Assembly: GCA_001898545.1 (NCBI GenBank)
Contig: MKUB01000163.1
Location: 1 to 49,714 of the forward strand
DNA length: 49,714 nucleotides
Direction of reading: 5' to 3'
Source: Sphingomonadales bacterium 63-6
Lineage (GTDB): Bacteria; Pseudomonadota; Alphaproteobacteria; Sphingomonadales; Sphingomonadaceae
Shown here: positions 16,678 to 25,672 of the stretch, piece by piece
Numbering within the stretch: the stretch's first letter is position 1
Layout of the letters: every line of letters starts with the position of its first letter
Program-made: the position numbers and the translations under genes
The notes under the pieces: model-generated
What the model saw: the letters and a program-made list of their open reading frames with translations, nothing else
Database searches by the model: none
What the model was told of the DNA's origin: nothing

Positions 16678-17285
16678 CGGAGGTCTCTTGCGCGCAGCAG
16701 CGGGTGGAGCCAGCCCGGTTCCGGCTGGTCCATGTCGTAATATTCGAAGATGAGATGAATGCGGTCGGTTTGGCCGCCATTATGCACCCAATGCGGACCG
16801 AGATTGTTGACTTCCACGGCTTCTCCCGGCGCGAAATGGTGCTCTGCCCCGCCAAAGCAGGAGATGACTGCTGGATTGGTCAGCAAAGGGATGTGGATCT
16901 TGTGAGGCCATTTGGCGGCGGGATTGGCGTCGATATGCGGATGGATCACTCCGCCCGCTGGCATCCGCGCCAGCATGACGCGGGGGAAAGCGCCGCGCGC
17001 ATAGCCATAGGGGTGGACCGCCTGCGCCAGCACCGGCTCCAGCAGGCTGCGCCATTGTGCCCAGGCTGGGCAATCATAGGAACCGCGCCAGTCTCGCGGG
17101 CTGGAGATGAAGCGGAATACGATGTGGCGGGTCTGGTCCAGCACTTCGAATTTGTTGGGCTTTGCGGCATTTTCCGCCTCCCACACGCTTTCCGGGATCG
17201 CCAGAACGGTGGCGCGAAGGGCGGCGATGTCAACCGGGCCGAGCTTGCGGACCGTGGCGGTCTTGCGTGGATTGGCAGGGGTCAT
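16674..17285 (-). CDS. Aspartyl/asparaginyl beta-hydroxylase-like dioxygenase (203 aa)
   Basis: A compact single-domain member of the Asp/Asn beta-hydroxylase family. The Fe(II) ligands are His117 and Asp119 (VIHPHIDANP) and His168 (NNLGPHWVHNGG); Arg175 in TDRIHLIFEYYD is the probable 2-oxoglutarate anchor. It overlaps its neighbours on both sides by the ATGA pattern. It differs from the 316-residue relative in the same operon by lacking the C-terminal helical domain, so the two probably hydroxylate different positions or substrates. Confidence 0.85.
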   Translation of the reverse strand: MTPANPRKTATVRKLGPVDIAALRATVLAIPESVWEAENAAKPNKFEVLDQTRHIVFRFISSPRDWRGSYDCPAWAQWRSLLEPVLAQAVHPYGYARGAFPRVMLARMPAGGVIHPHIDANPAAKWPHKIHIPLLTNPAVISCFGGAEHHFAPGEAVEVNNLGPHWVHNGGQTDRIHLIFEYYDMDQPEPGWLHPLLRARDLR

Positions 17286-17920
17286 CGAATGCCCTCAAAG
17301 CCATAGCCGAACAGTTCCAGATCCAGCGCATAACGGGCGGCGACGCCATCGATCAGGTGTCGGTCGTAATAGCGGCGATAATCGGCGTGGCTGGTGCCAT
17401 TCACACGGTCGAGCGGGCGGGAGGGAATGCCGATCTGCGCACAGATCGCGTCATAGGAGCCTTGCATGTCTTCCACGCGGCCTACCTGATCCGCCAGCAG
17501 GGTCTTGCCGTCATCCTCCACCAGTAGTGCGGCCTGCGGCTGGAACAGGACATGCTGTTCCGGCGGCTCCCGGAACAGGAAGTGATACATGGCCTCGCGC
17601 GGCTGTCGTTCGAACAGGTCTCCACCGCGCAGCATGAAGGCGCAATAGGAAACGAAGCGGTCGAAGGGATTACGCACGAAGGCGAATTTGAAATAGCCGT
17701 TGAAGGCATCCTCCCCCAGAAACGGACGCAACTGCCGCAGGGAAAGGTGGCCGTGCTGGATCGCGGCCAGTTCCGGCCAGGGGAAGCGCTTGTTCACGAA
17801 CAGGCCGACCTGTTCGATATCCTCATCACCCATCTGTTCGCGCAGGGCCTGCCGCACGGCGTGAGTGCCGGTTTTGGGCACGGCCGCGAAGATGAAGCGG
17901 TGACGATGGGAAACTATCAT
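17282..17920 (-). CDS. Stand-alone sulfotransferase (Sulfotransfer_2-like)
   Basis: A 212-residue protein, first gene of the overlapping operon. The PAPS-binding motifs are AAVPKTGTHAVR (12-23, with PKTGT) and FAFVRNPFDRFVSYC (79-93). This spacing and the PKTGT variant are typical of the smaller family that includes carbohydrate sulfotransferases. It has no TPR part, unlike the two other sulfotransferases nearby. It starts 73 bp downstream of the TBDR stop, beyond a strong terminator, so it needs its own promoter or read-through. Confidence 0.85.
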   Translation of the reverse strand: MIVSHRHRFIFAAVPKTGTHAVRQALREQMGDEDIEQVGLFVNKRFPWPELAAIQHGHLSLRQLRPFLGEDAFNGYFKFAFVRNPFDRFVSYCAFMLRGGDLFERQPREAMYHFLFREPPEQHVLFQPQAALLVEDDGKTLLADQVGRVEDMQGSYDAICAQIGIPSRPLDRVNGTSHADYRRYYDRHLIDGVAARYALDLELFGYGFEGIR

Positions 17921-17934
17921 GGTGCATCACACGG

Positions 17935-17968
17935 AAAAAAGCGCCCCCTCGCCAAGGAGAGGGGGCGC
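17935..17968 (-). terminator. Strong rho-independent terminator of the TBDR gene
   Basis: On the minus strand GCGCCCCCTC and its complement form a perfect 10-bp GC-rich stem with an 8-base loop (17941-17968), directly followed by six T (A-run at 17935-17940 on the plus strand). It separates the TBDR gene from the sulfotransferase operon. Confidence 0.88.
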
Positions 17969-17993
17969 ATGATGTGGAACAGGTGGGGCCGCC

Positions 17994-20774
17994 TCAGAAC
18001 TTGTAGCTGAGGCCGGCCATGTAGGTCGTCCCGCTCTGAGTCTGATTGTAGAGATAGCGGTTCTGGCCCCAGAACTGGGTGTCCTTCTCATTCGTCAGAT
18101 TGATCGCGTTGAGCGAAATCTGGAATGCATCGGTGACGTTGTAGAAGGCCGAAGCGTCCACATAGGTGGTAGCCTCGAAGCCCCGGGTGCTGGCGCTCAT
18201 CACGGAATCGCTGCGGCCGGAATACCAGCGGCTGCGATGGCTCATCGAACCGCGCAGGCCCCAGCTATCGGTCTCGTAATAGATCGTCGCGTTATAGCTG
18301 GTCTTTGAAATGCCGGTGATCTCCTCATCGGCATCCACATAAGTGAAGTTCGCTACCGCACCGAGATTATCGAAGGGCGCCGGGAGGAAGGAGAACTGGG
18401 CCTGTGCGGCCAGTTCGATCCCCGTCAGGCTCTTCGTTCCAGGCACGTTGACCGGCATGCTGAATTCGGAAACGATGGTGTCGGCCGTGGCCCCCGGGAT
18501 CGTCGAATAGGGCACGCCCGTTTCGCTGAAGGGGATGTCCTCGAGCGTTTCACTGCCGATGAAGTTCTTGATCCACTTGTGGAACACGCTTGCCGAAATC
18601 AGGCCGACCTTGCCGAAGTAATATTCAGCCGCGAAGTCCAGCGTGGTGTCCTTATAGGGCTTGAGTTCCGGGTTGCCGCGCGAAGCGGTGATCTCGCCGG
18701 AATCTTCGTCCTTGAACGCGCTGCCCTTGGCCGCCATCGAACCCATGCCGGGACGGTTCAGGTTCTGCGTGGCGGCAAAGCGCACCAGCATGTCCGGGGT
18801 CAGTTCCAGCACGGCGTTCATTGCGGGCAGCACGCCCGAATAGCTGCCGCTTACGTCGGTTGTCCCGAGATAGGCATAGCTGTCGCCCTGGATCCAGCCG
18901 GTGCCGTGGGTCTTGGTGTGATAGCCGCGCAGGCCGATATTGCCGCGGAAGCGCTTGCCGAACAGCTGGCTGTCCCAGTCCATCTGGGCATATTCGGAAA
19001 TCGTCTCTTCCGAGGTGGTATAGACATTCTCGATGTCCTGAAGGTCACCGCCCGAACCGTCCTTGTTCTTCTCGAGGCGGTGGTACTCATTGTACTTCGC
19101 GAAGCCGAGATCGTAATCGCCGATCAGCCAGGAGCCGAACTCGTTGGTGAAGACCGTGGTGATGTCGGCCACGGAGGTGCCGCGCGTCTTGGGGCGGGTC
19201 CCGTTGACATTGCCGTCATAGAACAGGTCGATGCCATCTTGCGAGAAGCGGTGATAGGCCACGCCAGCGCGGAAGGTCAGCGCGTCGTTCAGCTTATAGC
19301 GCAGGTTGGCCACGCCTTCGCGCAGCTCCGACGAATTGTCGAACGCGCGATAGTAGAAATCGTCCATCGCGTAGTTCTTGGCATCGGTGGGGTCCCAGTT
19401 GGGATATTCGAACGAGGCGGATTGGCCATCCGCACCGTAATTGGCCACCAGATTGCCCTTGGCGCGCATGTAGAACTTGTCGTCATACGGCGTCTTGTAG
19501 GTCGATTTTTCATAGCCGATGTGACCATCGAGGGTTAGCCGGTCGGTCGCATCCCAGCTGCCCGTCAGGGCGATCTGGTCGAAACGGTTCTTGTTCAGCG
19601 AACGGCGATGCTCGCTGCCGAAGGTGGTCCCGGTAACGTCAGTCATGGTGACGTAGCCGCTATCGTCCCATTCAAGATCGTTGACGACGGACGGCGTCTT
19701 GAAAGCGGCAGGCCAGACGGCGCCCGCAGCCGTGTCGAACGCAACCGAACCTGTCGAGGCAAGCGGGCGGGTTGCGAGGTGCATTTCGTTCCGGTGCGTG
19801 GTGAACTGGCCATGCAGCACGTCCAGCGTCAGCAGCAGATCGTCACTCGGCTTCCACTGGATCGCGCCGGTCAGGCCGAGACGTTCCGCTTCCGAGTTCC
19901 ATGAGGAAATACGGTTGCCGTCTGCGAAATAGAGATCGCCCGACAGGAACTTGGCCTGTTGTTCCGCACTCAGGTGAGAAATGTCGAGGCCCTTGTCGAC
20001 CAGCCCCTGCATGGTTTCCGCGTCGGGGTTGGAATAATTGTAGGTATTGTGGCCCTGCTCGGTGGTCTTGCGCTTGGAATAGGCGACCGACACCAGGATG
20101 CCGAAACGGTCGTCCCAGTTCTGGCTGAGCATGGCGGCAATGCGCGGCTGCGCATCCTTGGTATATTCATTGGTGCCCAGCTTGAGCGAGATGGCGCCCT
20201 TGGTGCCCTCGCCATATTCGAGGGGCTTGCCGGTAAACAGGCCTACGGTGCCGGCCATGCCGCCCTCATTCTGGGCCGCCTGGAAGGTCTTCTCGACTTC
20301 CACGCGCGAGAACAGTTCCGAGGCGAAGATGTTGAAGTCGAATGCGCGGTCGCGCGTGCGCTGGCCGCGGCTGTCCTGCGCCGAGTCGACATTGCCCAGC
20401 ACTTCCATGCCGTTCAGCTGGACACGGGCGAAATCGGAGCCGAGGCCACGCAGCGAAATGCGACGGCCTTCGCCCGCTTCGCGGGTGATCTGGACGCCGG
20501 GCAGGCGCTGCAGCGATTCGGCCAGATTCAGTTCCGGGAATTTCGCCATGTCTTCAGCGACGATGACATCCTTCTGAATCACTTCCTCTTTCTTGATATT
20601 CCGCGCCTCGCTCAGCGATTTGCGAAAGCCGGTGACCACGATTGCGTCGTCCGGCTGCTCGGCCTGCTGCGCGAAGGCTGTCTGCGGAATGGCGCCTGCG
20701 ATGATTGTCGCGACGCCAGCCAGCAAAAGGCCACGTTTGCTCGGGTTCATGGCCCGAACAGGAAGTGCATTCAT
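17994..20774 (-). CDS. TonB-dependent receptor, Xanthomonas/Caulobacter type (926 aa)
   Basis: An outer-membrane importer with signal peptide ending at TAFA (35), TonB box AIVVTG (44-49), and the plug signature VAEDMAKFPELNLAESLQRL then REAGEGRRISLRGLGSDFA, which is characteristic of the TonB-Xanth-Caul receptor family, often linked to carbohydrate uptake. The C-terminal residue is Phe. A GGGG element 8 bases before ATG 20774 supports this start. The 12-bp palindrome TGGTCCAGACCA lies 21 bp upstream of the start, and the same sequence stands between the two phospholipase genes. It precedes the sulfotransferase/hydroxylase operon, which may process or use what it imports. Confidence 0.93.
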   Translation of the reverse strand: MNALPVRAMNPSKRGLLLAGVATIIAGAIPQTAFAQQAEQPDDAIVVTGFRKSLSEARNIKKEEVIQKDVIVAEDMAKFPELNLAESLQRLPGVQITREAGEGRRISLRGLGSDFARVQLNGMEVLGNVDSAQDSRGQRTRDRAFDFNIFASELFSRVEVEKTFQAAQNEGGMAGTVGLFTGKPLEYGEGTKGAISLKLGTNEYTKDAQPRIAAMLSQNWDDRFGILVSVAYSKRKTTEQGHNTYNYSNPDAETMQGLVDKGLDISHLSAEQQAKFLSGDLYFADGNRISSWNSEAERLGLTGAIQWKPSDDLLLTLDVLHGQFTTHRNEMHLATRPLASTGSVAFDTAAGAVWPAAFKTPSVVNDLEWDDSGYVTMTDVTGTTFGSEHRRSLNKNRFDQIALTGSWDATDRLTLDGHIGYEKSTYKTPYDDKFYMRAKGNLVANYGADGQSASFEYPNWDPTDAKNYAMDDFYYRAFDNSSELREGVANLRYKLNDALTFRAGVAYHRFSQDGIDLFYDGNVNGTRPKTRGTSVADITTVFTNEFGSWLIGDYDLGFAKYNEYHRLEKNKDGSGGDLQDIENVYTTSEETISEYAQMDWDSQLFGKRFRGNIGLRGYHTKTHGTGWIQGDSYAYLGTTDVSGSYSGVLPAMNAVLELTPDMLVRFAATQNLNRPGMGSMAAKGSAFKDEDSGEITASRGNPELKPYKDTTLDFAAEYYFGKVGLISASVFHKWIKNFIGSETLEDIPFSETGVPYSTIPGATADTIVSEFSMPVNVPGTKSLTGIELAAQAQFSFLPAPFDNLGAVANFTYVDADEEITGISKTSYNATIYYETDSWGLRGSMSHRSRWYSGRSDSVMSASTRGFEATTYVDASAFYNVTDAFQISLNAINLTNEKDTQFWGQNRYLYNQTQSGTTYMAGLSYKF

Positions 20775-20794
20775 TATAGTTACCCCATGAGTTT

Positions 20795-20806
20795 TGGTCT
20801 GGACCA
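20795..20806. promoter_or_regulatory. TGGTCCAGACCA palindrome upstream of TBDR
   Basis: On the minus strand TGGTC-CA-GACCA, 21 bp before the TBDR start. An identical 12-mer occurs at 22125. It resembles sites of GntR/HutC-family regulators (the DasR element core is TGGTCTAGACCA). No such regulator is encoded in the window. Confidence 0.55.
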
Positions 20807-20900
20807 GCGGCCTTAAGCAAATTGCCGCTACACCTCTGTGACAGTCTCGGCTGAAACTGCATTGGACCGGAATTCGAGGCGCTGTTTGAGGGGGCGAGGG

Positions 20901-22091
20901 CTAGTCTTGCTTGTCGACCGCAGCGGGTTCCACTGTCATGCCAGCACAACGCTTGGCCGCGCGCACCGGATTACACAGCGCCGCCGCATTGCCGGGCAGG
21001 CGGACCTGATAGTCATTATGCAGCCGGGGTTCGGGCCAGAGATAATCCGTCGATACGAATTGCGCGCCCGATGCCAGCGCGGCCTCGCGCCGCCTTGTGT
21101 CATCCGCCCGGGCCTCATGGGTGCCGGCATCCGCACGGGTGCGAACGATGAAACCTGCCGCCACTGCTTTGCGGATGCGGTCCCCTTCCAGAAGGGGATC
21201 GTTGAGTGTCAGATAGGCCGCTGCTGGAGAAGCCTCGTCCGTATTGACGAAGAACACGCGGCCTTCCAGCGAGTGCCGCTCGCCTCGATAGATCGCAATC
21301 TTGGCGGCATCTTCGTCAAGCGCGAACATGACGCGGCCCCGGGCCTTCCCGAGGCTGGGCCAGCCGCCGCTCAGCACTGCTTCGCGCAAAGTGGGACAGC
21401 CGGCCTGCACATCGTCGGGCGTTATAAGCGCTTCTGGCGGGAACTCTGCTCGGACATCCTCGTCCAGTGCGTCGAAGGCTGCACTGTCGAAGGGCAGGGC
21501 AGCCACGCCGCCCGGCAGCGCCGCCTTGTCGGTCTTGGCGTTGACCATGATCAGGATGGGCGCGTGATCCGGATGAGCCAGAGACCAGCGCCGCACGATG
21601 CCAAGGCAGTCCCGCCAGCTTGCGCAGGAACTCAGGACATCGATGTCCTGCACATGCATCACCTTGAAGCCCGGCTCGGCCAGTGCCGCTAGCTGGGCGG
21701 GGGCCAGTGCGAGGCCCGCCGCGCGCAGGCCGACCGGGGCGATGAAGCGCGCCCCTTGCGGGTCGTTATAAACATCGATCTCCAACTGGCGGGCACCTGC
21801 GTCCAGTTGCTCCGTCAGCGGGCGGTGCCGATAGTCCAGCTCCTCCGCGCTTTCAGGCGCGGATGCGCGGAGCATGGCCATAATCTGCTCAGGCAGTTCA
21901 ACCTTGTAGCTGTTGTGAGTGCCGACGGAGACGATGTCGTTCAGCTTCAGATTATGGTCCATCCAGGCGCGTTGGCAGCCCGCCCCGGCATCTTCGATTT
22001 GCTGCGCGGTCAGATCACAACCGGATGGTTGGCCCCAGGCTGGGCCGGACAAGGCGTAACAGGCCGCCAGCACTAAACCCGTCTTCCACAT
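20901..22091 (-). CDS. Secreted PI-specific phospholipase C-like phosphodiesterase
   Basis: A 396-residue exported protein. ATG 22091 gives a good signal peptide (MWKTGLVLAACYALSGPAWG); a TTG seven codons earlier is possible but less likely. It has the PI-PLC X-like TIM-barrel catalytic motif VSVGTHNSYK (His59) and QLEIDVYNDP (Glu104, Asp106), then FKVMHVQDID with the second catalytic His region. Relatives are the calcium-dependent actinobacterial PLC1-like enzymes that cleave phosphoinositides or similar phosphodiesters. It is divergent from a phosphocholine-type phospholipase C with a shared palindrome between them, which suggests coordinated phospholipid degradation. Confidence 0.83.
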   Translation of the reverse strand: MWKTGLVLAACYALSGPAWGQPSGCDLTAQQIEDAGAGCQRAWMDHNLKLNDIVSVGTHNSYKVELPEQIMAMLRASAPESAEELDYRHRPLTEQLDAGARQLEIDVYNDPQGARFIAPVGLRAAGLALAPAQLAALAEPGFKVMHVQDIDVLSSCASWRDCLGIVRRWSLAHPDHAPILIMVNAKTDKAALPGGVAALPFDSAAFDALDEDVRAEFPPEALITPDDVQAGCPTLREAVLSGGWPSLGKARGRVMFALDEDAAKIAIYRGERHSLEGRVFFVNTDEASPAAAYLTLNDPLLEGDRIRKAVAAGFIVRTRADAGTHEARADDTRRREAALASGAQFVSTDYLWPEPRLHNDYQVRLPGNAAALCNPVRAAKRCAGMTVEPAAVDKQD

Positions 22092-22124
22092 TTCCCGTTT
22101 CCCGTCACCCAACCGACATATCCG

Positions 22125-22136
22125 TGGTCCAGACCA
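22125..22136. promoter_or_regulatory. TGGTCCAGACCA palindrome between divergent phospholipase genes
   Basis: The second copy of the motif, extended by one base on each side to GTGGTCCAGACCAC (22124-22137). It lies 34 bp upstream of the PI-PLC-like start and 88 bp upstream of the phospholipase C start, suited to joint control. Confidence 0.55.
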
Positions 22137-22223
22137 CAGGAGTAAGACAGGAGAATTACGGGTGATTTTCAGCGATCAAGGCGGCGCGAAGCCTGTTCAC
22201 GGCAATCGGTCGGGAGACGGCGC

Positions 22224-24341
22224 ATGGTGATGACGCAGGATCGCCGCAGCTTCATCCGCAACATGATGGCTTCCGCAGGTGCGGCGGCAACGCTCGCGCC
22301 CTCCATTGCTCGCGCGCTGGAAATCCCCGCCGCGCGCCGCACGGGCACGCTGCAGGATGTCGGCCATGTCGTTATCCTGACGCAGGAAAACCGCTCTTTC
22401 GACCACTATTTTGGCACGATGCGCGGCGTACGCGGTTATGGGGATCGCTTCGCCATTCCTGCGCCTCCGCTGCCTGGCGCGCCGGACCGCACTGTGCTGG
22501 CTCAGCCAAACGAGCATGCCGGGGCCGAGCCTGTTTTGATTGCACCTTTCCGGCTCGATACTTCAGTGGATTTCCGCCTGTACCGCCCGCTCGGTACGCC
22601 GCACGGCTTCACGGATAGTCAGGCAGCGTGGGACAATGGCCGGATGGGTGCCTGGACCCACTCCAAGCATAACCATGCAATGGCCCATTTTACGCGCGCG
22701 GACCTGCCGTTCCAATATGCGCTGGCTGAAGCCTTCACTCTGTGTGACGCCTATCATTGCGCATTGCATCTTAGCACCAATCCCAACCGGCTCTATATCT
22801 GGACCGGCACGCATGACCCGCTGGCGCGCGGCAACGGCCCTGCCATCGACAATGGCTATGACACGTTGGAGGGCGATCCCCGGCATCATGGCGGCTATCT
22901 GTGGACGACCTATCCCGAGCGCCTGATGGCCGCCGGCATCGGGTTCCAGATTTATCAGGACATGGCGGATAATTTCACGGACAATCCGGTGGTCGGGTTC
23001 CAGCGTTATCGTCAGCCCAAAGGGGCGGCGGCCATAGCGGCGGATCTTCTCACGCGGCGGACCATCACTACCCGCAAGCTCGATGATTTGAAACAGGATG
23101 TGCTGGCGCAACGATTGCCGGAGGTATCGTGGATTGTCGCGCCTGCCGCCATGTCGGAACATCCCGGCGCTTCCACACCGCTGCAGGGTGGGGACTATAC
23201 GGCGCAGGTGCTCGATGCACTCACCGCAAATCCGGAAGTCTGGGCACGAACGGTGCTGCTGGTGAATTTTGACGAGAATGACGGGCTGTTCGATCACATG
23301 CCGCCGCCTGCTCCCCCGGCTCGCGCTTCAGGGCGCGCAGTGGGCGGCACCACCATTCCGGCAGAGGACGAATATCATATCCATTCCCAGAACGCGGATG
23401 ATGCGGCCTATCTCGACCGGCCCTATGGCCTGGGTCCGCGCGTGCCGCTCTATGTGATATCGCCCTGGAGCAAGGGCGGCCATGTCGCTTCCGAGGTGTT
23501 CGATCATACCAGTATCCTGCGCTTCCTGGAGGCGCGCTTTGGCGTCCATGAGCCGAATATCAGCGCATGGCGCCGCGCGGTTTGCGGGGATCTGACCTCC
23601 TGTTTCGATTTCAGTTCGCCCGACACGGTCGATTTCATGGCGGCCCTGCCTGAGACTGCCACTTTGTCGGAGCGGGCATCGGTTCTGGAGGAAATTCCGC
23701 CCCCGCTTCCCGCCCATATCGCTCCGCCGGTGCAGGAAACCGGGCTGCGGCGCAGGCGGGCGACGCCGTACAGGCTGGATGTCCGCGTGGTAAGGAGGCC
23801 AGAGGGTCAATCGCTGCTGTTCGTCAATAATTCGGCCGAGCGTGCGGCGGTTTTCCATGTCTATGATGTGAAGCGTCTGGAAGAGGTTCCTGCGCGCTAT
23901 ACGGTCGGGGCCGGGCAGGAACTGGCACATCCGCTGCCGATATCGGAGGAGGATGTGGACATCTTCATTCTTGGCCCCAACGGCTTCCACCGGAGACTGG
24001 TGGGGCGGAGCGACGTGTTCTCTGTCAGTGTGGATCAGGGAGTTGCTTCATCCCCTAAGCTCGCCCTGACCAATCTCGGTTCTGCTCCGCAGTCGATCAC
24101 GATAACGGACAGGGCCTATGGCGCGCCTGCCAGGACTATCGCTCTGGCCGCCGGGGAGACCCGCCGCATTCCGCTCGATCTTTCAGAAAGTCATGGCTGG
24201 TATGACCGCCAATTGGCTGCCGCGGGGCAGGTCTGGCGGATGGCGGGCCATGTCGAGAATGGCGAGGCTTCCTATTCCGACCCTGCTGTCGGTGGGCCAG
24301 GTCCGCTTCGGCTGGAACCTGTCGAAATAGACCGGCGGTGA
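22224..24341 (+). CDS. Tat-exported phospholipase C, phosphocholine-specific type
   Basis: A 705-residue periplasmic or secreted phosphoesterase of the PLC/AcpA family. The twin-arginine signal is QDRRSFIRNMMASAGAAAT (RR at 7-8). The core begins with the metal-site motif VVILTQENRSFDHYFG (about 50-64) and continues with LLVNFDENDGLFDH and ISPWSKGGHVASEVFDH. Two C-terminal beta-domains (after about residue 490) are typical of non-haemolytic PLC enzymes and may bind lipid headgroups. These enzymes cleave phosphatidylcholine or related lipids and help scavenge phosphate or choline. Homologous proteins exist in both environmental and pathogenic bacteria; nothing here suggests virulence. Confidence 0.9.
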   Translation: MVMTQDRRSFIRNMMASAGAAATLAPSIARALEIPAARRTGTLQDVGHVVILTQENRSFDHYFGTMRGVRGYGDRFAIPAPPLPGAPDRTVLAQPNEHAGAEPVLIAPFRLDTSVDFRLYRPLGTPHGFTDSQAAWDNGRMGAWTHSKHNHAMAHFTRADLPFQYALAEAFTLCDAYHCALHLSTNPNRLYIWTGTHDPLARGNGPAIDNGYDTLEGDPRHHGGYLWTTYPERLMAAGIGFQIYQDMADNFTDNPVVGFQRYRQPKGAAAIAADLLTRRTITTRKLDDLKQDVLAQRLPEVSWIVAPAAMSEHPGASTPLQGGDYTAQVLDALTANPEVWARTVLLVNFDENDGLFDHMPPPAPPARASGRAVGGTTIPAEDEYHIHSQNADDAAYLDRPYGLGPRVPLYVISPWSKGGHVASEVFDHTSILRFLEARFGVHEPNISAWRRAVCGDLTSCFDFSSPDTVDFMAALPETATLSERASVLEEIPPPLPAHIAPPVQETGLRRRRATPYRLDVRVVRRPEGQSLLFVNNSAERAAVFHVYDVKRLEEVPARYTVGAGQELAHPLPISEEDVDIFILGPNGFHRRLVGRSDVFSVSVDQGVASSPKLALTNLGSAPQSITITDRAYGAPARTIALAAGETRRIPLDLSESHGWYDRQLAAAGQVWRMAGHVENGEASYSDPAVGGPGPLRLEPVEIDRR

Positions 24342-24526
24342 TAAATCGGAATAGTCCGGCTACCTGACGGGGTGGTGCGGCTGCGGGTTTTTGTTGGCCG
24401 AGGTATGGTTTCCTGAAAAGCGGAGCCCAAATAGGTCGCAGCGGGACTGTTGGGGGGGAATAGCCTCCTGCGCTGCTGCCGGGATCATATTGCCCGTCCA
24501 TTGCCTGCCAGAATGAGGAATAAACG

Positions 24527-25630
24527 ATGAGCCAAGCCACGTTGTTCAAGCCCCTCGCCGTGGGAGGGCTCACCCTGCGCAACCGCATCGTGATCGCGCC
24601 CATGTGCCAATATTCGGCGCAAGATGGGGTTATGAACGATTGGCACCTGATTCATCTCGGTAATCTGGCGATGTCCGGCGCCGCGCTCCTGACGATCGAA
24701 GCGACCGCCGTGCTGCCGGAAGGTCGGATTTCCCATGCCGATGTCGGCCTGTGGAACGATGACACGGAAGCCGCAATGGCCCGGACGATTGAGGGCATCC
24801 GCCGCTGGTCGGACATGCCGATTGCTATCCAGCTCTCCCATGCGGGCCGCAAGGCATCGGTTGAAGTGCCGTGGAAGGGCGGCGCGCAATTGCCTCCCGG
24901 CGATCCCAACGGCTGGCTGACGGAGGCCCCGTCGCCGCTGGCATTTACAGAAGGCAAGGTGCCGCCTGCTGCGCTCGACCGGGAAGGGCTGTCGCGCGTG
25001 CGCGAGGCTTTTGCCGAAGCCGCGCGACGGGCCGGTCGGATCGGGCTGGATGCTGTCCAACTCCATGCGGCGCATGGTTATCTGCTGCATCAGTTCCTGT
25101 CGCCGCTGTCGAACAAGCGGACGGATGAATATGGCGGCAGTCTGGAAAACCGGATGCGCTTCCCCCTTGAAGTGTTCGATGCGGTTCGTGCTGCCTTCGA
25201 TCCCGCGCGCCCTGTTTCCGTTCGCGTTTCGGGCACGGACTGGGTCGAGGGCGGCTGGAGCATCGAAGAGACGGTGGCCTTCGCTCAGGCTCTGGAAGCA
25301 CGCGGTTGCGCCGCGATCCACGTTTCGAGCGGCGGTCTCGATCCGCGACAGGATATTCCGGTGGGGCCGAACTATCAGGTCCCTCTGGCCCGGAAGGTGA
25401 AGGAGGCGGTCGGGATACCCGTGATCGCGGTGGGGCTCATCACCGATTTCGATCAGGCCGAAGCGATTGTGGGCACGGGTGATGCGGACCTGATCGCTCT
25501 TGCCCGAACGATGCTGTATGATCCGCGTTGGCCGTGGCATGCAGCAGCCCATTTCGGCGCGCAGGTCGATGCGCCGCCCCAGTATCATCGCTGCGAGCCG
25601 CATCGCTTCAAGGGGCTTTTTACTCGCTAG
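24527..25630 (+). CDS. Old Yellow Enzyme family NAD(P)H:flavin oxidoreductase (YqjM-like)
   Basis: A 367-residue FMN enzyme that reduces activated C=C bonds such as enones and nitro compounds. It has the YqjM-class APMCQYS with the redox-tuning Cys27, the substrate-binding pair HAAH (His180, His183), then QFLSPLSNKRTDEYGGS and C-terminal FMN-phosphate-binding GLITDFDQAEAIVGTGDADL with LARTMLYDPRWPWHAAA. The length is usual. It reads toward the MarR gene (42-bp gap). MarR proteins often regulate such enzymes, but the palindrome in this area is on the other side of the regulator gene. Confidence 0.93.
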   Translation: MSQATLFKPLAVGGLTLRNRIVIAPMCQYSAQDGVMNDWHLIHLGNLAMSGAALLTIEATAVLPEGRISHADVGLWNDDTEAAMARTIEGIRRWSDMPIAIQLSHAGRKASVEVPWKGGAQLPPGDPNGWLTEAPSPLAFTEGKVPPAALDREGLSRVREAFAEAARRAGRIGLDAVQLHAAHGYLLHQFLSPLSNKRTDEYGGSLENRMRFPLEVFDAVRAAFDPARPVSVRVSGTDWVEGGWSIEETVAFAQALEARGCAAIHVSSGGLDPRQDIPVGPNYQVPLARKVKEAVGIPVIAVGLITDFDQAEAIVGTGDADLIALARTMLYDPRWPWHAAAHFGAQVDAPPQYHRCEPHRFKGLFTR

Positions 25631-25672
25631 GGAGCGGGTGATATCCCCACACTCTGTGTCAGGATCGCTATC

